9,481 bases of DNA from Sneathiella sp. (GTDB taxonomy: Bacteria; Pseudomonadota; Alphaproteobacteria; Sneathiellales; Sneathiellaceae). The stretch covers positions 1-9,481 of the forward strand of contig NVRR01000104.1 of the NCBI GenBank assembly GCA_002732675.1, given 5' to 3'. Positions 1 to 5,978 of the stretch are shown here, piece by piece. The notes below the pieces were generated by a model. That model made no database searches. It saw only the letters and a program-made list of their open reading frames with translations, and had not been told where the DNA came from. The position numbers and the translations under genes were made by a program. The first letter of the stretch is position 1, and each line of letters starts with the position of its first letter.

Positions 1-1
1 A

Positions 2-562
2 GGCTTGCGCAATCCCGTCGGCATTGATTTCAATCCGGTGACAAAGGAGCTTTATACGGTGGTCAACGAGCGCGATGGCTATGGCGACGGCCTGGTGCCG
101 GATTATCTGACGTCGGTGAAAAAAGGCGGTTTCTATGGCTGGCCCTATGCCTATTCAGGCACTATTCCGGATCCTGATTACGCTGAAGATGCACCGAATA
201 TGGTATCGAAATCTATCCTGCCCGATGTGTTGTTCCAGTCTCATTCGGCGCCGCTTGGGTTGACTTTTTATGACGGCAAACAATTTCCGGCGGACTATGT
301 CAACGACGCGTTCGTCGCCTTTCACGGCTCGTGGAATGCGTCCAGACCAACCGGCTATAAAATTGTCCGCGTGCCGTTTAAGGACGGCCACCCAACGGGC
401 TCGTATCAGAATTTCGCGACCGGATTTCGTCTTGAGGTCGAAGATCCGGGCCGCGCCAAAGTCTGGGGCCGACCTGTTGGCCTCGCGGTGGCGACCGACG
501 GAGCATTGCTCATCGCTGATGATGCAAGCCAAACGGTCTGGCGCATCAGTTACGTCAAATAG
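2..562 (+). CDS. PQQ-dependent sugar dehydrogenase (sorbosone/glucose dehydrogenase family), C-terminal part
   Basis: This is the end of a gene that starts left of the window; 186 residues are visible and the frame is open to the first base (Gly-Leu-Arg-Asn-Pro-Val-Gly). The family forms a six-bladed beta-propeller that binds pyrroloquinoline quinone and calcium and oxidises sugars or related alcohols, usually in the periplasm. Diagnostic segments seen in order are RNPVGIDF, the NERDGYGDGLVPDY stretch, GGFYGWPYAY, the HSAPLGLTFY and FHGSWNASRPTGYKIVRVPF stretches, and the closing blade GRPVGLAVATDGALLIADD before WRISY. These match the sorbosone dehydrogenase-like branch rather than methanol dehydrogenases. 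The family is usually over 400 residues, so more than half is missing. The signal peptide and much of the catalytic centre cannot be checked here. The substrate is unknown. Confidence 0.88.
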   Translation, partial: GLRNPVGIDFNPVTKELYTVVNERDGYGDGLVPDYLTSVKKGGFYGWPYAYSGTIPDPDYAEDAPNMVSKSILPDVLFQSHSAPLGLTFYDGKQFPADYVNDAFVAFHGSWNASRPTGYKIVRVPFKDGHPTGSYQNFATGFRLEVEDPGRAKVWGRPVGLAVATDGALLIADDASQTVWRISYVK

Positions 563-580
563 AGCGGACATTGCGCTCCC

Positions 581-601
581 GAATCGGATATGAGTAGACT
601 C
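581..601. promoter_or_regulatory. Two GANTC methylation sites upstream of the gcrA-like gene
   Basis: GAATC (581-585) and GACTC (597-601) lie 16 bases apart, about 105-125 bases upstream of the GcrA-family start codon. GANTC is the target of the cell-cycle methyltransferase CcrM in Alphaproteobacteria, and GcrA acts preferentially at promoters carrying methylated GANTC. Two sites in a 144-base spacer is more than the roughly 0.6 expected by chance at even base use. A regulatory role here is inference. Confidence 0.35.
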
Positions 602-615
602 AGGCGGCGCCTGAG
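599..615. other. Short GC-rich hairpin between dehydrogenase gene and gcrA-like gene
   Basis: CTCAGGC and GCCTGAG form a perfect 7-bp stem around a 3-base loop, 37 bases after the dehydrogenase stop codon. No run of T follows, so it is not a classical intrinsic terminator. It could be a weak transcript-end structure or chance. A GACTC site overlaps its left edge. Confidence 0.3.
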
Positions 616-706
616 GATATATGAGGAGAGTTTTGCAGACATGTCGTTAAGCGGACGGCTTGTTTCTTCTATCCGCTAACATTAATCCGCGCGAAGAGAT
701 TTTGGT

Positions 707-1024
707 ATGAGTTGGACCGACGAACGCATTGAAACACTGAAAAAGCTTTGGGGCTCCGGGAAAACCGCAGCGGAAATCGCCGATGAACTGGGCGATGTCA
801 CGCGCAATGCGGTGATCGGGAAGGCCAACCGTCTCGGTCTATCCGCCAAAGCCACGCCGGCCGTCCAGAAAGCCAAGAAGAAGGCCTTGCCGCCTCATCG
901 TGCCTGCCAATGGCCCACCGGTCATCCCGGGGAGCCAAAATTTCATTTCTGCGGGGATGAAGCCGTGCCGAGCAAGCCGTATTGCCTCACGCATTGCAAT
1001 ATGGCCTACCAGAATAAAGATTAG
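707..1024 (+). CDS. gcrA: GcrA family cell cycle regulator, short form
   Basis: The 105-residue protein matches both ends of GcrA, the alphaproteobacterial factor that binds sigma-70 RNA polymerase and activates promoters with CcrM-methylated GANTC sites. The N-terminal DNA-binding domain spans about residues 1-45, opening with MSWTDERIETLKKLW and containing the recognition-helix stretch VTRNAVIGKANRLGLS. The C-terminal polymerase-binding module covers about 64-102 and keeps the CQWP and FHFCG blocks, with Cys67, Cys82, Cys93 and His96 conserved in spacing. The linker between the domains is only about 20 residues and rich in Lys and Ala. Caulobacter GcrA is roughly 170 residues, so this protein is short mainly because the linker is reduced. 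It may be the main GcrA of this species or a compact paralogue. The start has only a weak purine-rich AGAGA upstream. The stop overlaps the stop of the opposing gene by 4 bases. Confidence 0.9.
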   Translation: MSWTDERIETLKKLWGSGKTAAEIADELGDVTRNAVIGKANRLGLSAKATPAVQKAKKKALPPHRACQWPTGHPGEPKFHFCGDEAVPSKPYCLTHCNMAYQNKD

Positions 1025-1371
1025 GCGCGCATAAACAGATCCAGTTTTAGGTCAAGCTTTTCGCCAAGCCATAGGGCGTTATCCCGATGGTCTTCCAGAT
1101 CGTTGCCTGTTTCCGGGTGGACAAGGATATCCAGCCCCTGCCGGTTAATCATGAGCCAGGGTATAATTTTTGGGAATTCATTGGCGGTAAAGACCACCTG
1201 ATACATGGACGTCGGATGCGGGCCGACGGGCGCGTCATGCCAGCGCCCAAGGATAACGTTAAAACCCTGGTCCAGTTGTTCGCGGATATTGGCCGCGGTC
1301 TCTCTGCTGTTCGGATCATAATAGATATGGGCATGATACGCTGTGATGACTGTCTCGGCATTTCTGGGCAC
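1021..1371 (-). CDS. DOPA 4,5-dioxygenase family protein
   Basis: This 116-residue protein belongs to the small DOPA 4,5-dioxygenase family. In fungi these enzymes open the aromatic ring of L-DOPA in betalain/muscaflavin synthesis; most bacterial members have no assigned substrate. Family marks are YHAHIYYDP (His13, His15), GRWHDAPVGPHPTSMYQVVF (His45, His52), and LVHPETG followed by DHRDNALWLGE (His85, His95). The histidines are the likely iron ligands and catalytic bases. Length fits the family. The start is GTG, chosen because AAGGA sits 7 bases upstream on the minus strand. It is transcribed divergently from the crotonase gene and meets the gcrA-like gene tail-to-tail with a 4-base overlap. 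No betalain or catechol pathway genes adjoin it, so the true substrate is open. Confidence 0.88.
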   Translation of the reverse strand: MPRNAETVITAYHAHIYYDPNSRETAANIREQLDQGFNVILGRWHDAPVGPHPTSMYQVVFTANEFPKIIPWLMINRQGLDILVHPETGNDLEDHRDNALWLGEKLDLKLDLFMRA

Positions 1372-1501
1372 GGGCGTATCCTTTAAATTCTTCTGGCCAT
1401 ATCCGGTATATCCTTGTTAACATATGATCGCATGCCTCACAATCAATGGGCGGTCGGGCCTGACTGTCCAGAACATAATAATAACAAATCGGAGTAAACC
1501 C

Positions 1502-2362
1502 GTGTCTTTTGAGCAAATCCTCTATGAAGTCGAAGATCAGATCCTGACCATCACCCTCAACCGCCCCGACAACATGAATGCCTTTACCTCGATCATGCGC
1601 GATGAGCTCATCGCGGCCTTTGATCGTGCCGATGAAGATGATGACGTGCGGGCGATTATTATCACTGGTGCCGGACGGGCCTTCTGCGCGGGCGCAGATT
1701 TGGGGGCAGGCAAAAATACCTTCAATTATAAAGCCCGCGGCGTCATGCCCGAAGACGGCAAGCATCGCGATGGTGGCGGTCTTGTGACATTGCGGATGTA
1801 TCAATCGAAGAAGCCGATCATTGGCGCCCTCAACGGTGCGGCGGTCGGGATCGGGGCGACGATGACGTTGCCTATGGATGTGCGGCTCGCCTCGGACAAA
1901 GCCAAAATTGGATTTGTGTTCTCGCGCCGAGGGATCGTGATGGAGGCCTGCAGCAGCTGGTTCCTACCCCGGTTGGTCGGGATATCCCAGGCCGCGGAAT
2001 GGGTCTATTCCGGCCGGGTATTCTCGGCGGAGGAAGCGCAATCTGGCGGGCTGGTGAAATCCGTGTATGCCGCGGATGAATTGCTTCCGGCGGCCCGGGC
2101 CCTGGCGAAGGAGATGACAGCCGACTCCGCCCCTGTCTCGGTCGCCCTATGCCGACAGATGATGTGGCGTATGCTGGGTGCGAATCACCCTATGGAGGCT
2201 CATAAAATTGATAGCCGTGGCATTGCCGTTATGGGGCAAAGTCCGGATGTGGCTGAAGGTGTCAGTTCCTTCTTGGAAAAAAGGCCTGCTGATTTCAAGA
2301 TGAAGGCATCGACGGATATGCCCGACTTTTACCCCTGGTGGGAAGAGCCGGAGTTCAAATAA
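1502..2362 (+). CDS. Enoyl-CoA hydratase/isomerase (crotonase) family protein
   Basis: The protein has 286 residues from GTG at 1502. That start is preferred because GGAG lies 7 bases upstream and the protein then begins MSFEQILYEVEDQILTITLNRP, the usual crotonase opening; an upstream ATG at 1424 would add 26 non-homologous residues. Oxyanion-hole and CoA-binding segments are clear: GAGRAFCAGADLG (56-68) and LNGAAVGIGATMTLPMDVRLAS (110-131). The two acid residues of mitochondrial enoyl-CoA hydratase (Glu144 and Glu164) align with Thr120 and Phe140. Instead there is Glu148 in RRGIVMEACSSWFLPR, matching the position of the catalytic Asp of 4-chlorobenzoyl-CoA dehalogenase. This is a widespread crotonase branch often annotated simply as enoyl-CoA hydratase. 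It probably acts on an acyl-CoA by hydration or isomerisation. It stands alone, with no thiolase or acyl-CoA dehydrogenase visible. Confidence 0.9.
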   Translation: MSFEQILYEVEDQILTITLNRPDNMNAFTSIMRDELIAAFDRADEDDDVRAIIITGAGRAFCAGADLGAGKNTFNYKARGVMPEDGKHRDGGGLVTLRMYQSKKPIIGALNGAAVGIGATMTLPMDVRLASDKAKIGFVFSRRGIVMEACSSWFLPRLVGISQAAEWVYSGRVFSAEEAQSGGLVKSVYAADELLPAARALAKEMTADSAPVSVALCRQMMWRMLGANHPMEAHKIDSRGIAVMGQSPDVAEGVSSFLEKRPADFKMKASTDMPDFYPWWEEPEFK

Positions 2363-2364
2363 AT

Positions 2365-2376
2365 ATACAGCTGTAT
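2365..2376. repeat. 12-bp perfect palindrome after the crotonase gene
   Basis: ATACAGCTGTAT is a perfect palindrome starting 3 bases after the crotonase stop codon, in an AT-rich spacer leading to the AsmA-like gene. It has no loop and no T run, so it is not a terminator by shape. It may be a protein-binding site or chance. A second weaker inverted repeat, TATTG/CAATA, lies at 2441-2457. Confidence 0.25.
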
Positions 2377-2475
2377 GTAAATGCACTTTATTGGTGAATT
2401 TTAAATTGAATTAAAACAACTAAGGATTATATCCGGTTTCTATTGCCTGAGACAATAATAGCCGGAGAAATCTTT

Positions 2476-3126
2476 ATGAGTTTAAAATCCCTTCTGATTA
2501 CAGGCGGTGTTGTCATCGTCATTGCCGCCGCCATTGTTGTGGGTGTGAGAGAAGCCGAGAAACATGTCAATTCGTCCGCACTAAATGCCATCACAGAGAT
2601 TGGCAGCGCCGCGACGGGAGAGACTGTCACCCTCGGCAGTTTTGACGTGGATATTTTTACCGGGCACGGGAGCATCACGGCATTGATTGTTCCCAATTCC
2701 GACATTGGATCCTCAAAAACCAGTTTTTCCGTGGCCAGCGCGGATATCAGAATCACGCCCTGGAGTATTCTCTGGGGGCCGCTTCATATAAAATCAATTG
2801 AAATTACGGCGCCGCAGATCGACCTTGAAACCAGCGCGACATCGTCGAATTTGACGGTTATTCTGATTGCTGCCGGGGCCTATGCCATCTCCGCTGCCAA
2901 TGAAAATGGCGGTGAAAAAAAGCTGAGGGTGGATAATTTGACCATCACGAATGCCAAGCTGAGCGGGAAAGTCTATCCCTTTTCCACGACATTTTCGACG
3001 ACCATGCCGACCATTCAGATGAAGGACCTGGGCAGTACCGGCGATGGACTGACGCCAGGCGATCTGGTCAATCAGGTGCTGACCCAGGTCGTCAATCAGG
3101 CAACAACGGCGGCCTTGCACCCGTAA
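2476..3126 (+). CDS. Membrane-anchored AsmA-like hypothetical protein
   Basis: The protein has 216 residues from ATG at 2476, preceded by GGAG 8 bases upstream; a TTG at 2443 is a poorer start. Residues about 6-24 form one hydrophobic helix (LLITGGVVIVIAAAIVVGV) after a short positive N-terminus, so the rest should face the periplasm. The segment at about 37-110 is the typical opening repeat of AsmA/DUF748-type proteins: a predicted beta-rich stretch with TGETVTLGSFDVDIFTGHGS and then WSILWGPLHIKSIEITAPQIDLE. Full AsmA-like proteins are much longer (often 500 residues or more) and help envelope lipid traffic. This one keeps only the front module and a Thr-rich C-terminal part. No catalytic residues are evident. 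The assignment rests on pattern recognition. Function is unknown; an envelope role is inference. Confidence 0.72.
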   Translation: MSLKSLLITGGVVIVIAAAIVVGVREAEKHVNSSALNAITEIGSAATGETVTLGSFDVDIFTGHGSITALIVPNSDIGSSKTSFSVASADIRITPWSILWGPLHIKSIEITAPQIDLETSATSSNLTVILIAAGAYAISAANENGGEKKLRVDNLTITNAKLSGKVYPFSTTFSTTMPTIQMKDLGSTGDGLTPGDLVNQVLTQVVNQATTAALHP

Positions 3127-3148
3127 ATGCAGGTGATGGACTTAGGGC

Positions 3149-3946
3149 CTAGAAACCGAAAGGGTCCTTGATATCAGCGCCGGAGAACGCGACGGGGTTC
3201 TCGCTCCAGGTGAGGATATGGCAGCCAAAACGGCTTTTGAGCGCCGCTGTGCTGCCTGCCGCCACTGTCACGAACTGATTGGACTTCGCAGCCATCCCGC
3301 TGACATCAAGATCCCCGGCAATGACAAAGATATCAAGGCCGCCCTTGGTCAGGAATTCGGGTATCTCGGTAACGGGATCGAAATGCAATGAGCACATGCG
3401 AAAATCATGCGATGTGCCCGCGTAGTCATAAAGCGTTCGAAGGATAATGCCGTCTGGCATATCAGGACTGACCGCCATATCCAGTAATTTATACGGTACA
3501 ACAATGGGATCTCTGGCCCTCCCCATATTTTTGAATATCTCCCGGTGCGCGCCAGGATGGATGGCTTGCAACTCATCCGGCTTTGGCGGGTAAATACTGG
3601 ACCCCTCCAGCCGTGAGGTAATCAGGACGCCGTCATAGGAATAGGCATCATGAGTGTCGCCCGGCGGATTTATGCCAACACAGCCGGGGGTAAAGCTGCC
3701 GGAATAGTCGGTGACAGATCCACTGAGGATATAACTGGCGCCGACGTCTTCATGCTGATGAACGCCGCTTTCTGTAAAGGCGTCGAAGCGGAACAGACCG
3801 AGGAACTCTCCCGTTTCCAGATCGACGCGCGCTGGTTTATAAAAAAGCCCGGGCTTGCCGACATTCACCCAGTCAATCTCGTCCATTTTGAAAAGCTGGA
3901 TATTCGGACCGATATGTATATCTGAAACCGCCATACTCATAACCAT
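3149..3946 (-). CDS. Double-cupin domain protein, possible metal-dependent dioxygenase
   Basis: The protein has 265 residues. The first cupin (about 40-125) has HQHEDVGASYILSG, with His63 and His65, and PPGDTHDAYS with His99; these three histidines can form a metal site. The glutamate of the usual cupin motif is replaced by Ala70, as in three-histidine cupin enzymes such as acetylacetone-cleaving dioxygenase. The second cupin-like half (about 165-255, around the IPEFLTKGGLDIFVIAGDLDVSG stretch) lacks the HxH pair and probably does not bind metal. The arrangement resembles the 2,4'-dihydroxyacetophenone dioxygenase/ChrR-like cupins, but substrate and metal are not known. The ATG at 3946 is preferred because AAAGGA lies 5 bases upstream; another ATG at 3940 is possible. 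There is no signal peptide, so it is probably cytoplasmic. It converges on the AsmA-like gene with 22 bases between stops. Confidence 0.82.
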   Translation of the reverse strand: MVMSMAVSDIHIGPNIQLFKMDEIDWVNVGKPGLFYKPARVDLETGEFLGLFRFDAFTESGVHQHEDVGASYILSGSVTDYSGSFTPGCVGINPPGDTHDAYSYDGVLITSRLEGSSIYPPKPDELQAIHPGAHREIFKNMGRARDPIVVPYKLLDMAVSPDMPDGIILRTLYDYAGTSHDFRMCSLHFDPVTEIPEFLTKGGLDIFVIAGDLDVSGMAAKSNQFVTVAAGSTAALKSRFGCHILTWSENPVAFSGADIKDPFGF

Positions 3947-4103
3947 TGGGTCCTTTTATAAGAAGGAAGCCTAATATGTTCGACCCGGTTTTGCATCTGA
4001 AATCGCTTTTATCTGTCTTTGCTGCCGCTAAATAGCAGTCTGTCCTTGCTCTCTTGAATTCAGGACACTAAATGTAGGGGATGTTCATTAAGCAGGTATA
4101 CGC

Positions 4104-4391
4104 ATGGCTTCCTTACTCTATCTGATCAGTACTATCATCTCGATTTTCATCTATTTGTTGGTTGCCAACGCGATCCTGAGTTGGCTGGTGGCCTTTAACG
4201 TGGTCAATACCCAAAACCAGTTCGTCTCCATGGTGGGGAATTTCCTATTCAAGGTGACCGAGCCACCGCTTCGACCTATCCGAAAAATTATCCCGAACTT
4301 TGGGGGGCTGGATATCTCTCCTATCGTATTGATCCTGCTGCTCATTTTTTTACAAAATCTGATGTTTGAGTATTTACCGCAATTGCTATGA
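4104..4391 (+). CDS. YggT family membrane protein
   Basis: This 95-residue integral membrane protein has two hydrophobic segments, about 3-30 and 70-92. Between them is the family signature with NFLFKVTEPPLRPIRKIIPNFGGLDISP (43-74) leading into VLILLLIF. Length matches the single-unit YggT form common in Alphaproteobacteria; the E. coli protein is a duplicated version. YggT proteins are tied by context to cell division and envelope or osmotic functions, but no biochemical activity is settled. GCAGG lies 7 bases upstream as a modest ribosome site. It is the first gene of a rightward cluster, and its stop overlaps the next start as ATGA, implying translational coupling. Confidence 0.92.
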   Translation: MASLLYLISTIISIFIYLLVANAILSWLVAFNVVNTQNQFVSMVGNFLFKVTEPPLRPIRKIIPNFGGLDISPIVLILLLIFLQNLMFEYLPQLL

Positions 4392-4738
4392 TTTCCCCTC
4401 TGCGGGTGAGCGGGACGCATTGTCTGCTGGACATTCGTTTGACACCCAACGCCGCGCAGAATCGGATTGAAGATGTTTTTATGGATGGAGACGGACGCCC
4501 GCGCCTGAAAGTAAAAGTAACGGTCGTGCCGGAAAAGGGAAAAGCCAACAAGGCGCTGATCAAATTGCTCTCCAAATCCTTTAAACGGCCGCCGTCCGCC
4601 TTCAAAATTCTGATGGGAAAGCTGGATAGGAACAAAACAGTGTCGATTTCTGGCAATCTGCCTGTCACGGATGATGACATAAAGGCATGGCAGAAAAAGC
4701 TGCAACCCCTCACAAGCCTTGGAGACGATGAAATATGA
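4388..4738 (+). CDS. DUF167 (YggU) family protein
   Basis: This 116-residue soluble protein carries the DUF167 signature: [13 protein letters not shown] near the front, then [28 protein letters not shown], and [13 protein letters not shown]. The G-x-A-N-x-x-L-I-x-x-L core matches that of YggU. The family has a known alpha/beta fold but no established function. It overlaps yggT by 4 bases at its start and folD by 4 bases at its end (both ATGA), so the three proteins are probably made from one message at linked rates. No Shine-Dalgarno-like sequence is obvious before its start, fitting reinitiation after yggT. The C-terminal 20 residues or so run beyond the family core. Confidence 0.9.
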   Translation: MISPLRVSGTHCLLDIRLTPNAAQNRIEDVFMDGDGRPRLKVKVTVVPEKGKANKALIKLLSKSFKRPPSAFKILMGKLDRNKTVSISGNLPVTDDDIKAWQKKLQPLTSLGDDEI

Positions 4739-5619
4739 CGGCAGATATTATTGATGGCAAGGCATTCGCCGCGACGGTTCGCGCCCGTGTTGGCAGGCAG
4801 GTATCTGCGCTGAAGGCCAGCAACGGACTGACACCTGGACTGGCGGTTGTGCTGGTCGGTGAGGATCCGGCGAGCCAGGTGTATGTCCGCAACAAGGGCA
4901 CCTCCACTTCCGAAGCCGGGATGAAGTCTGAGGAAATCCGACTGGACGCCACGACCACACAAGCGGAGGTCTTGAGCGTTGTCGCGCGGCTGAATGCCGA
5001 CCCCAGCATTCATGGTATTCTGGTACAATTGCCCTTGCCCGCACAAGTCGATGAAATGGCAGTGCTGGACGCCATTGATCCGGCCAAGGATGTGGACGGA
5101 TTTCATGTGATCAATACGGGTCGGCAGGCTGTTGGCTTGCCCGCCATGGTGCCCTGCACGCCGCTTGGCTGCATCATGATGCTGAAAGACAAGCTTGGCG
5201 ATTTGTCGGGCTTTAATGCGGTTGTGGTTGGTCGCTCCAATATCGTCGGCAAACCCATGGCGAGTTTGTTGCTGACCGAGAATTGCACCGTGACCATCGC
5301 TCATTCGCGGACGAAGGATCTGCCCGGTGTTTGCCGGGGCGCGGATATCCTGATTGCCGCGGTTGGTCGTCCTGAAATGATCCGCGGTGACTGGATTAAA
5401 AGCGGTGCAACGGTTATTGATGTTGGCATCAATCGCATAGTAAAAGATGACGGTAAAACGAAATTGGTGGGCGATGTCTGCTTTGAGGAGGCAAAAGAGG
5501 TTGCCGGTGCCATCACGCCGGTACCGGGCGGCGTTGGTCCGATGACCATTGCCTGTCTGCTTGCCAATACGGTGACGGCAGCCTGTCGGCAAGCCGGTAT
5601 TGAGGAACCCGACGTTTAG
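4735..5619 (+). CDS. folD: Bifunctional methylenetetrahydrofolate dehydrogenase / methenyltetrahydrofolate cyclohydrolase
   Basis: This 294-residue enzyme converts 5,10-methylene-THF to 5,10-methenyl-THF using NADP+ and then hydrolyses it to 10-formyl-THF, feeding purine synthesis and formyl-methionine. All main FolD blocks are present: [13 protein letters not shown] (42-54) with catalytic Tyr50 and Lys54, GILVQLPLP (94-102), KDVDGFH (118-124), the nucleotide-binding [12 protein letters not shown] (163-174), and [10 protein letters not shown] near residue 270. The usual second Lys and Cys after the catalytic Lys (K-x-K-x-C in E. coli) are replaced by KGTST; the catalytic pair itself is intact, so activity is expected. 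Length is normal. The start codon overlaps the DUF167 stop. Neighbours link it to yggT and DUF167, an order I recall from other Alphaproteobacteria. Confidence 0.97.
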   Translation: MTADIIDGKAFAATVRARVGRQVSALKASNGLTPGLAVVLVGEDPASQVYVRNKGTSTSEAGMKSEEIRLDATTTQAEVLSVVARLNADPSIHGILVQLPLPAQVDEMAVLDAIDPAKDVDGFHVINTGRQAVGLPAMVPCTPLGCIMMLKDKLGDLSGFNAVVVGRSNIVGKPMASLLLTENCTVTIAHSRTKDLPGVCRGADILIAAVGRPEMIRGDWIKSGATVIDVGINRIVKDDGKTKLVGDVCFEEAKEVAGAITPVPGGVGPMTIACLLANTVTAACRQAGIEEPDV

Positions 5620-5646
5620 CATTCCGCAGGAAGGGTAGAAACTTTC

Positions 5647-5973
5647 GTGAGATTTTCCGCTCACACGATCAAGAAATTTCTCCGGTCTGTCGCCGTCGGG
5701 GCACTGACGGGAATTGTCATTTCCATTGTCTGCGTGGCATTGCCTGGCGCCGGGATTATTCTGCTGATCAGCACATTGGATCTTGGCTGGGATCTGCAAT
5801 GGATCCCCTCCGCTCCGGCGATTATGGCGCTCGGCGCCCTCGGTGGCGGCCTGTTTGCGGCCGCCTTGTTTATCAAGGACACGTATATTCCATATGTCGA
5901 AGTCGTACCTGATTTCGAGGCCGACACCGAAGTGCCGGACCCAGACTCAGACTCAGATAAATACCTGCACTGA
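5647..5973 (+). CDS. Small two-helix membrane protein, function unknown
   Basis: I do not recognise this 108-residue protein. It starts with GTG, with AGGAAGGG ending 11 bases upstream, and follows folD by 27 bases on the same strand, so it may be the last gene of that transcript. A short basic N-terminus (RFSAHTIKKFLR) precedes a hydrophobic helix at about 15-42 and a second at about 57-79, rich in Ala and Gly (GALGGGLFAAALF). The C-terminal tail (about 81-108) is strongly acidic (DFEADTEVPDPDSDSDKYLH), partly encoded by a direct repeat of CAGACT. By the positive-inside rule the N-terminus and tail should be cytoplasmic. Its stop is 5 bases from the argG stop on the other strand. It is probably a real gene by position, start and topology, but family is unknown. 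Confidence 0.65.
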   Translation: MRFSAHTIKKFLRSVAVGALTGIVISIVCVALPGAGIILLISTLDLGWDLQWIPSAPAIMALGALGGGLFAAALFIKDTYIPYVEVVPDFEADTEVPDPDSDSDKYLH

Positions 5974-5978
5974 AAAGT

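Noticed and set aside
599..615. Intrinsic terminator after the PQQ dehydrogenase gene
   Set aside because: The 7-bp hairpin is real, but no T run follows it, so it was listed only as a hairpin.
1424..1501. N-terminal extension of the crotonase from ATG 1424
   Set aside because: The added 26 residues are not crotonase-like, while GTG 1502 has GGAG 7 bases upstream and gives the usual N-terminus.
1316..1804. A 162-codon minus-strand frame across the divergent promoter region
   Set aside because: It overlaps the crotonase gene and the 5' end of the DOPA dioxygenase gene, both well supported, and shows no domain.
1021..2362. An aromatic catabolic cluster of DOPA dioxygenase, crotonase, bicupin, SDR and BenE
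   Set aside because: The genes are on alternating strands and separated by housekeeping genes, without a shared pathway step that can be shown from sequence.
4342..5799. A 485-codon open frame on the minus strand
   Set aside because: It lies opposite the DUF167 and folD genes, which have clear family motifs on the plus strand. Its translation is rich in Arg, His, Gln and Asn with no recognisable domain, typical of an antisense shadow.
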